Origin: Brevibacillus laterosporus
GTDB taxonomy: Bacteria; Bacillota; Bacilli; Brevibacillales; Brevibacillaceae
Length of the DNA: 64,000 nucleotides
Direction: 5' to 3'
Assembly: GCF_030489605.1 (NCBI RefSeq)
Contig: NZ_JAUKFY010000001.1
Coordinates: 310,001 to 374,000, forward strand
In this document: one piece after another, positions 18,916 through 27,965 of the stretch
Layout of the letters: each line of letters starts with the position of its first letter
How positions within the stretch are numbered: the first letter of the stretch is position 1
Made by a program: the position numbers and the translations under genes
Notes under the pieces: model-generated
Databases searched by the model: none
Told to the model about the DNA's origin: nothing
Seen by the model: the letters and a program-made list of their open reading frames with translations, nothing else

Positions 18916-21357
18916 ATGAAAGTATCATATCAATGGTTAAAAGAATATGTTGATCTAACGGATATAACACCGCAGGAATTAGCGGAAAAAATGACTCGCA
19001 GTGGAATTGAGGTTGAGGGTATTGAATCCCTTAATAAAGGTGTAACAGGTGTTGTTATCGGTTATGTTCAGGAACGTGAAAAACATCCAGATGCAGACCG
19101 TCTAAGCGTTCTAAAGGTAGATGTAGGTCAAGGGGAGCTATTACAAATTGTCTGTGGGGCTCAAAATGTGGCACAAGGACAAAAAGTTCCAGTAGCGATG
19201 ATCGGTGCAGTGTTACCTGAGAACTTTAAAATTAAAAAATCAAAGCTTCGCGGTGTGGAATCTCAAGGGATGATTTGCTCGGCAAAAGAACTAGGATTAA
19301 ACGATAAATTGCTTCCGAAGGACCAACAGGAAGGTATTCTCGTTTTGCCAGAAGAGGCTGAGCTGGGTGCAGATGCCATTGAGTATTTAGGATTGAATGA
19401 TTACGTGTTGGAATTGGGTTTGACCCCGAATCGTTCTGACTGTTTAAGCATGCTAGGAGTAGCTTATGAAGTAGCAGCGCTTTATGGACGTGAGGTTACA
19501 TTGCCAGATACATCAGTAACAGAGGATGGAGAAGCAAATCCTGTTACGGTTGCAATTGAAGCTAGCGAGCATTGCTATGAATACGTGGGCAGACACTTCA
19601 CTGACGCAGTGATTGCAAGTGCCCCGCAATGGATGAAGAATCGTCTAATGGCAGCAGGGACTCGTCCAATCAATAATGTAGTGGATATTACCAACTACGT
19701 ATTACTGGAATACGGACAGCCATTGCATGCGTTCGATGCCAAAGAAGTATCCGATCAACAAATTATTGTTCGCTTGGCACAAGAAAATGAAAAGCTAACC
19801 ACGCTAGATGATCAAGAACGTACTCTTGATTCAGAAGCATTAGTTATTGCTGACAAAGAAAAAGGCTTGGGTATCGCCGGCGTAATGGGAGGAGCAAACT
19901 CCGAGATCGTCGACAATACAAAGGAGATTATTTTAGAATCAGCCTACTTCACGCCAGCTTCTATCCGCCGTACGTCTAAAATGCTGAATCTGCGTACAGA
20001 AGGCTGTGTTCGTTGGGAGAAGGGCGTTGATCAATCGCGTGTTTCTGTTGCATCCGATCGCGCTGCACATTTAATTCAAAAGCTAGCCCATGCCAAGGTA
20101 TCGAAAGGGGCAGCTAAACAAACCATCACGGTAAACCAACCTGTTGTGGTTTCTGTCTCCCTTGCAAAAATTAATCAGCATCTAGGCACAAGTATTACAA
20201 GGGAACAAGTGGCAGATATCTTTACTCGTTTACAGTTTACATTTGACCAGACAGAGCAAGAAGATGGAGCATTGTTCACTGTAACGGTTCCTACACGCCG
20301 TGGCGACATTACGCTGCCTGAGGACTTAATTGAAGAAGTTGCACGCCTTTATGGATATGATCAAATTCCAGTAACATTGCCAACTGGGGAATCAATTCAA
20401 GGCAGGTTAACCAAGGAACAACAATTGCGTCGCATTACACGTCATCACTTAATTGGTACTGGACTGTCTGAGACAATCTCTTATGCATTATTGCATCCTG
20501 ATAAACTGGCACAATTTAGCGGATTGCAGGACGAACGTAATCTACATCCTGTGCCACTAGCCATGCCAATTAGCGAAGAGCATAGCGTATTACGTACCAA
20601 TTTGCTGGCAAGCCTTGTAGAAACGGCAACGTATAACAAGAATAGACAAAATCAAGATTTAGCTTTCTTTGAATTAGGCCATGTCTTCTTATCCGAACAA
20701 GAACAATTAACAGAACAACCTGAGCAGCGGTTGTATCTGGGTGGCCTTGTAACAGGTCAGTGGGTGCCAGTAAATTGGATGGGGGTAAAAGCTCCTGTTG
20801 ATTTTTACACGGTGAAAGGACTGGTTGAATCCTTGTTTAGCCGTTTAGGAGTTAATCCTCTTGCTGTAACATATTCCGCGAATAAAAATCGCAAAGGAAT
20901 GCATCCCGGACGTACAGCCGATGTCATCTTTGAAGGCGAAGTGATCGGTTATATGGGACAGCTTCATCCTAAGACGGAGAAGGATCATGATTTGGATGAA
21001 ACCTATGTATTCCAATTTGATTTACAAAAACTGTTCAGCTTTGCGACAGATCTTACTGATTACAAACCACTGCCGAAGTTCCCTGCTATTACTCGTGATT
21101 TAGCGTTAGTGGTAGAACGTAGCTTACCAGTGGCACAATTAGAAGCAATCATTCGTGAAGAGTCAGGTGAATTGCTTGAGTCAGTTACTTTGTTTGATAT
21201 TTATACAGGAGAGCGCATCGCTTCAGACAAAAAGAGCGTAGCTTACTCTATTGTGTATCGTCATCCAGAGAGAACCTTGCAGGATGAAGAAGTGCAAGAG
21301 ATCACCGGAAAAGTGATTGAAGCATTGACCAAGGTAGGAGCAGAATTACGTTCCTAG
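18916..21357 (+). CDS. pheT: phenylalanyl-tRNA synthetase beta subunit
   Basis: An 813-residue partner of PheS. Domains in order: an N-terminal EMAP/OB tRNA-binding domain (residues ~40-150, VCGAQNVAQGQKVPVAMIGAV), the B3/B4 editing domain that clears Tyr-tRNA-Phe (~210-400), the B5 domain (~410-480, PTRRGDITLPEDLIEEVARLYGYD), the catalytic-like core (~490-690) and a C-terminal ferredoxin-fold anticodon-binding domain (FPAITRDLALVVE). Full length. It starts 33 bp after pheS behind AAAGGGGATT. Confidence 0.97.
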   Translation: MKVSYQWLKEYVDLTDITPQELAEKMTRSGIEVEGIESLNKGVTGVVIGYVQEREKHPDADRLSVLKVDVGQGELLQIVCGAQNVAQGQKVPVAMIGAVLPENFKIKKSKLRGVESQGMICSAKELGLNDKLLPKDQQEGILVLPEEAELGADAIEYLGLNDYVLELGLTPNRSDCLSMLGVAYEVAALYGREVTLPDTSVTEDGEANPVTVAIEASEHCYEYVGRHFTDAVIASAPQWMKNRLMAAGTRPINNVVDITNYVLLEYGQPLHAFDAKEVSDQQIIVRLAQENEKLTTLDDQERTLDSEALVIADKEKGLGIAGVMGGANSEIVDNTKEIILESAYFTPASIRRTSKMLNLRTEGCVRWEKGVDQSRVSVASDRAAHLIQKLAHAKVSKGAAKQTITVNQPVVVSVSLAKINQHLGTSITREQVADIFTRLQFTFDQTEQEDGALFTVTVPTRRGDITLPEDLIEEVARLYGYDQIPVTLPTGESIQGRLTKEQQLRRITRHHLIGTGLSETISYALLHPDKLAQFSGLQDERNLHPVPLAMPISEEHSVLRTNLLASLVETATYNKNRQNQDLAFFELGHVFLSEQEQLTEQPEQRLYLGGLVTGQWVPVNWMGVKAPVDFYTVKGLVESLFSRLGVNPLAVTYSANKNRKGMHPGRTADVIFEGEVIGYMGQLHPKTEKDHDLDETYVFQFDLQKLFSFATDLTDYKPLPKFPAITRDLALVVERSLPVAQLEAIIREESGELLESVTLFDIYTGERIASDKKSVAYSIVYRHPERTLQDEEVQEITGKVIEALTKVGAELRS

Positions 21358-21452
21358 TAAATACCTCCATCAAATTCCTTGACGAATACAGTCATTTTCA
21401 GTAACCTAGTAGTAATGAGCGTATAGTCGGGCTATTCAAGGAGGAAGACTCC

Positions 21453-21743
21453 GTGCAGGAAGATGGGAAAAATCGTTTATCAGTCGAAATCTATGGTCAG
21501 CAGTATCGCCTGAGCGGGAAGGCTAGTAGCAGCCACATGCGGATGGTAGCCAGATATGTTGACGATAAAATGAAAGAAATCGCGCAGGGGAACTTTCGGC
21601 TAGATACGGCTAAAATTGCTGTATTAAGCTCAGTAAACATTGCTGATGAGTATTTCCGGTTGCGACAGGAGTATGAGGAGTTGCTCAGACTGCTGCAGGA
21701 AGATGCCAGTAAATTGCCTTCAAATGATAAACATACAACATAG
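21453..21743 (+). CDS. zapA: cell division protein ZapA
   Basis: A 96-residue FtsZ-associated protein that promotes Z-ring bundling. Seen: the N-terminal beta domain VEIYGQQYRLSGKASSSHMRMVARYVDDKM and a C-terminal coiled-coil helix (VNIADEYFRLRQEYEELLRLLQED). GTG start behind CAAGGAGG. Location after pheT matches yshA/zapA in Bacillus. A strong terminator follows. Confidence 0.9.
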   Translation: MQEDGKNRLSVEIYGQQYRLSGKASSSHMRMVARYVDDKMKEIAQGNFRLDTAKIAVLSSVNIADEYFRLRQEYEELLRLLQEDASKLPSNDKHTT

Positions 21744-21759
21744 ACCGTATGAAGTTACA

Positions 21760-21792
21760 GGGCTGTTGAGATAATTTCTCAACAGCCCTTTC
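21760..21792 (+). terminator. terminator after zapA
   Basis: A perfect 12-bp stem GGGCTGTTGAGA / TCTCAACAGCCC with a 5-nt loop, followed by a short T-run. Confidence 0.88.
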
Positions 21793-21911
21793 ATATACAG
21801 CAGGCGGTGCGAGCATCAGCATGCAAAAAGACCGCCATGGGCAGTCTCTTTTGCTAATACATACGAGTGTATGTTGTTTTCCTAACAGGCATTGCTTTAC
21901 ATTAGGCTTCA

Positions 21912-22265
21912 TTAGTCCCCGTTGCGCATATCCATCTTATTTTTAATTGGGATAAACAAGTCAATAATCCCGATGACCAAAGCAGCAAGCAAGGCGCCAA
22001 GCACAGTAACGCGGAAACCCGGTACCAAAAATTGTGTTAGGTAAATGACGATAGCACTTACGATGAAACCGACAATCCCACGATTATAGGGAGAGATTTT
22101 ATCACCAAAAATGCTTTCGACACCCCAACCAATGAGGGCAATAACAACTGCTGCAAGCAAGGCAGTCCAAAAACCGTTTACGGCAAAGCCCGGTACCAGG
22201 AAGCCGACGAACATCAGAACAATTGCGGCAACGATAAAGCGAATAACGTGACGCATAAAACTCAT
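21912..22265 (-). CDS. phage holin family IV-type small membrane protein
   Basis: A 117-residue very hydrophobic protein with four predicted helices, matching the 'four-TMS phage holin, superfamily IV' family (PF04020). It shows an internal duplication: FLVPGF appears in both halves, and ALLAAVVIALIGWGVE in the first half resembles ALLAALVIGIIDLFIP in the second. Despite the name, most chromosomal members are of unknown function and are not lytic. I shortened the open frame to the ATG at 22265 because an excellent AAGGAGGACTCGTTT ribosome site precedes it. It sits reversed between zapA and mutS2, where Bacillus carries yshB and polX. Confidence 0.82.
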   Translation of the reverse strand: MSFMRHVIRFIVAAIVLMFVGFLVPGFAVNGFWTALLAAVVIALIGWGVESIFGDKISPYNRGIVGFIVSAIVIYLTQFLVPGFRVTVLGALLAALVIGIIDLFIPIKNKMDMRNGD

Positions 22266-22407
22266 AAACGAGTCCTCCTTGTAGTAGGGTTGGTGTACGT
22301 TTTCATTTTGGCTTACTAGGAAATAAAGTATGTACAACAAATAGCATGTAATTATTTCAATGGGCAACCTATCCAGATAGAAATTGGATTTTTCATGAAA
22401 TGGTTTT

Positions 22408-22438
22408 TTGTAAATTTAATAGCACGGCATGGTATAAT
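22408..22438 (+). promoter_or_regulatory. possible promoter of mutS2
   Basis: TTGTAA (22408-22413) and a perfect TATAAT (22433-22438), but with a long 19-bp spacer. It lies about 30 bp before the mutS2 start. Confidence 0.45.
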
Positions 22439-22469
22439 AAAATGATTAGATAAGAAGGGGGCAGCATAC

Positions 22470-24827
22470 GTGGAGCGAAGGATTTTACGAACGCTGGAAT
22501 TTAACAAAATCATCGCCATGCTGATGGAGAAAACCACATCAGAGCTCGGACGAGAACTGGCTGAGTCACTTGAGCCTTTTAATCATATAGATGTTGTTCG
22601 TCATGCACAAAGACAAACAGAGGAAGCAAGCACGGTGCTACGTGTTAAAGGAAGCGTGCCTTTGGGCGGTATTCGCAATATCCGTGGACCGATCCAGCGT
22701 GCTCGATTGAACTCGATCTTAGCACCTCTGGAACTTCTTGATATTGCTACTACTTTGCATGCAGGACGCCGTCTTAAACAGTTTATTAATGATATTTCCG
22801 AGGAGCATGAGCTTTCCATTTTGCAAGGCCTGGTAGAGAGAATTGAGGGCCTGCGCGACCTGGAAACAGAAATAAAACGCTGTATTGATGATAACGGTGA
22901 AGTAGTCGATAGCGCCAGTCTTGAATTGCGTCAGATTCGTCAGGAGATTAGAAGCTCTGAAGCGCGAATTCGCGAAAAGCTTGACCAAATGACTCGTTCC
23001 TCATCTACACAAAAAATGCTGATGGAAAACATTGTCACCATTCGTGGAGATCGCTTTGTTATTCCAGTCAAACAGGAGTATCGTTCGCATTTTGGCGGTA
23101 TTGTACACGATCAATCTGCGTCAGGGGCTACATTATTCATTGAACCTGAAGTAATTGTGTCGATGAATAACAAGCTGCGCGAGGCTAGATTAAAAGAAGA
23201 GCATGAAGTGGAACGCATTCTTTATACGTTAACCGTACTAGTAGCAGATCATGTGGATATGTTATTGGAGAATCTTTCCGTGTTAGCTGAGCTTGATTTT
23301 ATTTTTGCAAAGGCGCAGTTAGCATACAGCATGAAAGCCATCAGTCCAAAATTAAATGAAGAAGGCTATATTTTGCTTAAAAAGGGACGTCATCCGCTGA
23401 TTGATCCAAAGGTGGTCGTTCCACTAGATGTAGAATTGGGTAAAGAGTATACAGGCATTGTAGTCACAGGCCCTAATACTGGCGGTAAGACTGTATCCAT
23501 CAAAACATTGGGCTTGTTGTCCTTAATGACAATGGCGGGCCTTCATATACCAGCACAAGAAGAAACCGAGATGGCAGTATTCTCATCTATTTTTGCAGAT
23601 ATAGGAGATGAGCAGTCCATTGAGCAGAGTTTATCTACATTCTCTAGTCATTTAACTAACATCATCCGCATATTAGATCAAATGGATGAAAAAAGCCTTG
23701 TGCTGTTTGACGAATTAGGAGCAGGAACAGACCCTACAGAGGGCGCTGCGCTTGCAATGTCCATTTTGGATCATGTGTTAGCCAAAGGGGCTAGGCTAGT
23801 AGCTACAACGCATTATAGTGAGTTAAAAGCCTACGCATATGATACTCCAGAGGTAGTGAATGCCAGTGTAGAGTTCGATGTACAGACGCTGCGCCCAACC
23901 TACCGATTATTGGTCGGGGTTCCGGGGCGTTCGAATGCATTTGCGATTGCATCACGTCTTGGCCTAAACGAGCAGATCATTGATAAAGCTCGCCGCTCTG
24001 TGTCTAAAGAGGAAAATCAGGTTGAGAAAATGATTGCCTCTCTGGAATCTAATAAGAAAACGGCAGAAAAAGAACGTGAAGACGCTGAAAATATTCGCAA
24101 GCAAGCAGAAGAATTACGTCAGCAATTAGAAGAGGAGCGTCGTCAATTCGCTGAGACAAAAAATCGCTTGCTAGAAAAAGCGGAGGAAGAAGCGCGTATC
24201 GCCGTCCAACTAGCCCGTGAAGAAGCGGAAGAAATTATTCGTGAGTTGCGTCAAATGCGCAAAGAGGGCGTTGATTTTAAAGAACACCGTCTCATTGATG
24301 CTAAAAAGCGGCTAGGAAATGCAGTGCTGGAGCTGGAAAAAGAAAAGGTGAAAAAACCAGCCAAAGCAGTTCGCGCCACTCAAATCAAGATTGGTGACGA
24401 GGTGATGGTAGATAGCTTCGGACAAAAGGGAACCGTTTTGGATAAGGTATCCAGCAGTGAATATTTAGTTCAGCTTGGAATCATTAAAATGAAAGTCAAA
24501 AAAGATGATATGCATGTGGTGAAGGAATCAGTACAGCCGAAAAAGCCAATACAGTACACGACCATTAAGAGAGAAGCTAATAGCGTTAAATTAGATCTGG
24601 ATCTACGCGGTTACAATGTAGAGGATAGCATTCAAGAAATAGATCGTTATCTGGATGATGCGGTATTGTCAGGTTTCCACAAGGTATCCATTATTCATGG
24701 GAATGGTACAGGAGTTTTGCGCAAAGGTGTTCATGAATTTTTGCGCCGTCACCGCAGTGTGAAATCGTTCCGCTTAGGTGGTCAAGGTGAAGGCGGCGTG
24801 GGCGCTACCATTGTAGAATTGAAATAG
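22470..24827 (+). CDS. mutS2: endonuclease MutS2
   Basis: A 785-residue MutS paralogue without the mismatch-recognition domain. In Bacillus it acts in ribosome rescue and splitting of collided ribosomes, and in other bacteria it suppresses recombination. Seen: clamp and lever helices (residues ~1-300), ABC-type ATPase with Walker A GPNTGGKT near residue 334 and Walker B LVLFDELGAGTDPTEGAAL, a coiled-coil region (~515-640) and a C-terminal Smr nuclease domain (LDLRGYNVEDSIQEIDRYLDDA, then IIHGNGTGVLRKGV). GTG start behind AAGAAGGGGG. Confidence 0.96.
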   Translation: MERRILRTLEFNKIIAMLMEKTTSELGRELAESLEPFNHIDVVRHAQRQTEEASTVLRVKGSVPLGGIRNIRGPIQRARLNSILAPLELLDIATTLHAGRRLKQFINDISEEHELSILQGLVERIEGLRDLETEIKRCIDDNGEVVDSASLELRQIRQEIRSSEARIREKLDQMTRSSSTQKMLMENIVTIRGDRFVIPVKQEYRSHFGGIVHDQSASGATLFIEPEVIVSMNNKLREARLKEEHEVERILYTLTVLVADHVDMLLENLSVLAELDFIFAKAQLAYSMKAISPKLNEEGYILLKKGRHPLIDPKVVVPLDVELGKEYTGIVVTGPNTGGKTVSIKTLGLLSLMTMAGLHIPAQEETEMAVFSSIFADIGDEQSIEQSLSTFSSHLTNIIRILDQMDEKSLVLFDELGAGTDPTEGAALAMSILDHVLAKGARLVATTHYSELKAYAYDTPEVVNASVEFDVQTLRPTYRLLVGVPGRSNAFAIASRLGLNEQIIDKARRSVSKEENQVEKMIASLESNKKTAEKEREDAENIRKQAEELRQQLEEERRQFAETKNRLLEKAEEEARIAVQLAREEAEEIIRELRQMRKEGVDFKEHRLIDAKKRLGNAVLELEKEKVKKPAKAVRATQIKIGDEVMVDSFGQKGTVLDKVSSSEYLVQLGIIKMKVKKDDMHVVKESVQPKKPIQYTTIKREANSVKLDLDLRGYNVEDSIQEIDRYLDDAVLSGFHKVSIIHGNGTGVLRKGVHEFLRRHRSVKSFRLGGQGEGGVGATIVELK

Positions 24828-24845
24828 CGGGGAGGAGAGCCTTTT

Positions 24846-25256
24846 ATGGCGATCTTATTTCAAAATACGTATCTGGCCACAGCTACCTATTTTGCTGTGA
24901 CAGGTCTTGCAATGATCCTGTTTATCTCTATTTTTGAATTGGTTACAAAGTATCGGGTCTGGGTCGAATTAAAAAAGGGAAATCTTGCTGTAGCCATGGC
25001 AACAGGTGGGAAGATATTTGGGATTGCTAATATTTTCCGGTTTTCCATTCAGCAGCATGAGAAGCTAGGGGCATCCCTTCTACATGCTAGCTACGGATTT
25101 TTATTGATGTTACTTGCCTACTTTATCTTTGAATTCATGACGCCAAGTCTAAAAATCGATCATGAAATTGAGCAAGATAACCGCGCAATCGGGCTGATTT
25201 CCATGTTTCTATCCATCGGTTTTTCATACATCATCGGAGCTAGCTTGGTGGTGTAG
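24846..25256 (+). CDS. yshE: DUF350 family membrane protein (YshE-like)
   Basis: A 136-residue membrane protein with four hydrophobic helices and the DUF350 arrangement (ELVTKYRVWVELKKGNLAVAMATGGKIFGIANIFRFSI split over two segments). Function unknown. It starts 18 bp after mutS2 behind GGGGAGGAGAG, so the two are co-transcribed. The mutS2-yshE order is the same in Bacillus subtilis, which supports the symbol. Confidence 0.85.
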   Translation: MAILFQNTYLATATYFAVTGLAMILFISIFELVTKYRVWVELKKGNLAVAMATGGKIFGIANIFRFSIQQHEKLGASLLHASYGFLLMLLAYFIFEFMTPSLKIDHEIEQDNRAIGLISMFLSIGFSYIIGASLVV

Positions 25257-25320
25257 GTGCAATTCTTGCTGATAAATCTGGACATGTAAGAATTCATGAA
25301 GATTATTCAAAGCGTGATCA

Positions 25321-25354
25321 GGACGGCAATTTTTGTGAATGGCTGTCCTTTTTA
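25321..25354 (+). terminator. terminator after the DUF350 gene
   Basis: AGGACGGC pairs with GGCTGTCCT (one G-U pair) over a 13-nt loop, followed by five T residues. Confidence 0.65.
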
Positions 25355-25422
25355 CGTTAGGCAGGGTATAATATGGCTTTGAGAAGGGTAGAAAGAATCT
25401 CTCATAGTGAGGGGGCAGCAAT

Positions 25423-25497
25423 TTGGATAAACTGTACAAAGCGTTGTTTATTTGCGGCCTTGTTTTTCTGGGGTTAGGAATTTACTATCTATCGTAG
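25423..25497 (+). CDS. possible 24-residue membrane peptide
   Basis: A short frame starting with TTG behind GAGGGGGCAGCAA encodes a peptide that is almost one transmembrane helix (core ALFICGLVFLGLGIYYL). A TATAAT at 25368-25373 with a weak -35 lies upstream, after the preceding terminator. The ribosome site and the amphipathic start (MDKLYK) argue for a real gene. No homologue is recognised and the call remains tentative. Confidence 0.45.
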   Translation: MDKLYKALFICGLVFLGLGIYYLS

Positions 25498-25551
25498 TTA
25501 CTACATACGTAGCATATATACGTGGAGAAACAAAGGAAAGAGGAGATTATT

Positions 25552-26850
25552 ATGACACATCCTATTCGTGTCGCGGTTGTAGGCCTTGGTTTTGTAGGTT
25601 TGCCACTTGCGCTAACCTACGCGATGAAAGGTGCAAAGGTAGTCGGAATCGATGTTTCCGAACAGCTTGTAAAGGAAACAAACGAAGGAAAATCTCACCA
25701 TCTGGAAGCATATAAAGGCAAGACATTGCCAGAAATTTTACAAGAACAGGTGGAGGCAGGTCGTTTTCATGCCACCACTTCCTATGAGGAAGCTAAACAA
25801 CAGGTTGACCACTATATCGTAACAGTAGGCATCCCGGTTAAAAATGGTGATCCTGAGTTGCAATATTTAAAAAGTGCTGCTCAATCATTAGGAAGCCAAC
25901 TCAAAAAGGGCGATCATGTCATGATCCGCAGTACCGTGATTCCGGGAACAACGGAAGAAGTTGTGAAGCCATTACTTGAAGAGGCGAGCGGCATGAAGGC
26001 AGGCGAGGATTTCTATCTAAGCTATTGCTCCGAACGTATTGCAGAAGGACGGGCTTTTGAGGAGTTTATTCACATGCCTCTAGCATTAGGCGGTATTAAT
26101 GAGGCGAGTGCTGCCAAAGGAAAAGAATTACTTTCCTTTATTAGTGAGACAGAGATTACTGTTACAGATATTCGCGTAGTAGAAGCCTCCAAGGTTATTG
26201 AGAACATTCAGCGAGACGTAAATATTGCGATGGTTCAAGAGTTTGCAAGATTTGCAGAAGCAGCAGATATTGATGTTTTTGAATTAATTAAGGTTGCTAA
26301 TACCCATACTCGCGTCAATTTATTAACGCCAGGTCCCGGTGTAGGTGGTTACTGTTTGCCGAATGCCCTTTATTATTTGGCTCCAAAAGCAAAGGAACTG
26401 CATGTTGACCTACCGCTTTTGACTACTGCACGTAAAATTAACGATGGCATTCCTTCTGTGCTGGTAGACATGCTGGAGCAAACACTACAATCGGTGGGCA
26501 AACGTTTGGCTGACAGTAAGGTAGCTGTGTTTGGTTTAGCTATGAAGGATTTTTCCAATGATGACCGCATTAGTCCTGTGCACGATTTTATTGAGCTATT
26601 GCTGGCGAAAGGGGTAGAGGTTACGTCTTATGATCCTGCTGTTCATACGCCGTATGCTCATAAAAAAGACAGCCTAGAAGTTGCTGTATCTGGCGCTGAT
26701 GCGTTGGTGCTAGCTGCGATGCAGCAAGAGTTCACCGAGCTTGATTGGGCTGAGGTAACTGGGAAAATGGCGTTAACCCCTGTGGTTTTAGATTTGAAAA
26801 ATAGAATTCCGCGTACGCTTGATGAGCAAGTGAAAGTGAAGCGAATTTAG
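25552..26850 (+). CDS. nucleotide sugar dehydrogenase (UDP-ManNAc/UDP-glucose dehydrogenase family)
   Basis: A 432-residue NAD-dependent enzyme that oxidises the C6 hydroxyl of a UDP-sugar to a uronate. Seen: the N-terminal Rossmann motif VAVVGLGFVGLPLALTYAMKG, a central dimerisation domain (VIENIQRDVNIAMVQEFA), the catalytic-cysteine motif TPGPGVGGYCLPNA near residue 263, and a C-terminal UDP-binding domain (VFGLAMKDFSNDDRISP). The motif and length are closer to the WecC/UDP-ManNAc dehydrogenase branch than to UDP-glucose dehydrogenase, but substrate is not certain. Start at the ATG behind AGAGGAGATT. It heads the polysaccharide region. Confidence 0.87.
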   Translation: MTHPIRVAVVGLGFVGLPLALTYAMKGAKVVGIDVSEQLVKETNEGKSHHLEAYKGKTLPEILQEQVEAGRFHATTSYEEAKQQVDHYIVTVGIPVKNGDPELQYLKSAAQSLGSQLKKGDHVMIRSTVIPGTTEEVVKPLLEEASGMKAGEDFYLSYCSERIAEGRAFEEFIHMPLALGGINEASAAKGKELLSFISETEITVTDIRVVEASKVIENIQRDVNIAMVQEFARFAEAADIDVFELIKVANTHTRVNLLTPGPGVGGYCLPNALYYLAPKAKELHVDLPLLTTARKINDGIPSVLVDMLEQTLQSVGKRLADSKVAVFGLAMKDFSNDDRISPVHDFIELLLAKGVEVTSYDPAVHTPYAHKKDSLEVAVSGADALVLAAMQQEFTELDWAEVTGKMALTPVVLDLKNRIPRTLDEQVKVKRI

Positions 26851-26885
26851 ATGTAGATAAAGTTTTGCCGAGGAAAAGCATACAG

Positions 26886-26934
26886 AAAACGTCCTGTCCC
26901 AGTCAAAGCTGATGAAGGGGGCAGGACGTTTTTT
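26886..26934 (+). terminator. terminator after the nucleotide sugar dehydrogenase gene
   Basis: AAACGTCCTGtCCC pairs with GGGGGCAGGACGTTT over a 17-nt loop, followed by a T-run. Confidence 0.82.
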
Positions 26935-26957
26935 ATCTTGAGGAGCTAAGCGGGATG

Positions 26958-27785
26958 CTAACAGAACGGGACTGTACTAGCTAAGTTCATCATCGCACGC
27001 ATGGTTTTATACATATCAGACTGATTTTTTGCGTAGTAGGTAACTTCCGTGGTGTTCGGAATGATTACTGTTTCTGGAACAATTGCGGCCATCTCAGCCT
27101 GGCCGTAATGAGAGAACTCTATTTTTAATTCAAGTGGCAGCTCAGTAGCAAGTGGTACTATTTCCTTACAACGCTGCAAAGCTAGGCTTGCTTGCTCTTG
27201 CAGAATTTCACGGCTTTCTTGTAGCGAAAGGCAGATTGCGGAAGTGCGGGATGTTGCATATTTAACGATAGCGGTCTGGATGTCAGGAATGAGCTCTAGG
27301 GCTTCCTCCGCGATGAGATTGTCGCCAGATACCAAACAGACTGGTACGCCGCATAAACCGGCATAGATGGCATTAAAACCAAATTCGCCAACAACTCGAC
27401 CGTTTATATACATGTTTTTAATGACGCGTGACATCGTATGACTAAGAACTCCTGGAACGCCTTGACGGGTGTGATAGCCGATTAAAAAAACGGCATCATA
27501 GGTCTCATCTAGGCCATGCATCATAGAGTGATCGCGTGGGGTTCCGCGTAGCAGGCGGGCTTTTGGATGCAAATCCTCCAAATGAATGTTATTAAGATTT
27601 TCATGGCTATCTGCTACCAAAATTTCAGTAGCGCCAGCGGCTATGGCTCCTTCAATCACAGCATTCACATCGTGAGTCATATAGGCACGGCCTCTTTGAT
27701 AATTGCTGCCTGTATCGGGATTAATATAAGTAGGATCGGTAATGCCCGAGATTCCTTCCATATCGCAGGATATAAATACTTTCAC
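26958..27785 (-). CDS. dppA: M55 family D-aminopeptidase (DppA-like)
   Basis: A 275-residue zinc peptidase. DppA of Bacillus releases N-terminal D-amino acids and may use cell-wall D-Ala peptides. Seen: the metal-binding start FISCDMEGISGITD, the DVNAVIEGAIAAGATEILVADSHENLNN segment, LIGYHTRQGVPGVLSHTMS and VSGDNLIAEEA, all in family order. I take the GTG at 27785 as start, because the first upstream TTG is too close to the AAAGG site. It lacks the dpp transporter genes that accompany it in Bacillus subtilis and sits between polysaccharide genes. Confidence 0.88.
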   Translation of the reverse strand: MKVFISCDMEGISGITDPTYINPDTGSNYQRGRAYMTHDVNAVIEGAIAAGATEILVADSHENLNNIHLEDLHPKARLLRGTPRDHSMMHGLDETYDAVFLIGYHTRQGVPGVLSHTMSRVIKNMYINGRVVGEFGFNAIYAGLCGVPVCLVSGDNLIAEEALELIPDIQTAIVKYATSRTSAICLSLQESREILQEQASLALQRCKEIVPLATELPLELKIEFSHYGQAEMAAIVPETVIIPNTTEVTYYAKNQSDMYKTMRAMMNLASTVPFC

Positions 27786-27851
27786 GATTACGCACAACCT
27801 TTCTATGTAGTTCCACTTCTATTGTACAAGGATTCAGACAATGAAACAAAG

Positions 27852-27897
27852 AAAAAACGACTTTGTTCCCTTAGCTGGAGGGGAAGAAGTCGTTTTT
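27852..27897 (-). terminator. terminator downstream of the reverse-strand glycosyltransferase
   Basis: AAAAACGACTT pairs with AAGTCGTTTTT, with an inner TTCCC/GGGAA pairing. A and T runs on both sides make it usable in either direction; it lies between the GT4 gene and dppA on the reverse strand. Confidence 0.75.
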
Positions 27898-27965
27898 GCA
27901 AATGAATTATGGGTATAAGCATGAATGCTTAGGTTATTTTCATGTTATCATAGATTCTTTGTCGA

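Noticed and set aside
21685-21912. 75-codon reverse frame after zapA
   Set aside because: Overlaps the end of zapA and its terminator; composition unlike a protein gene.
21912-22265. Phage lysis gene because of the holin family name
   Set aside because: No endolysin or phage genes nearby; chromosomal members of this family are common and non-lytic.
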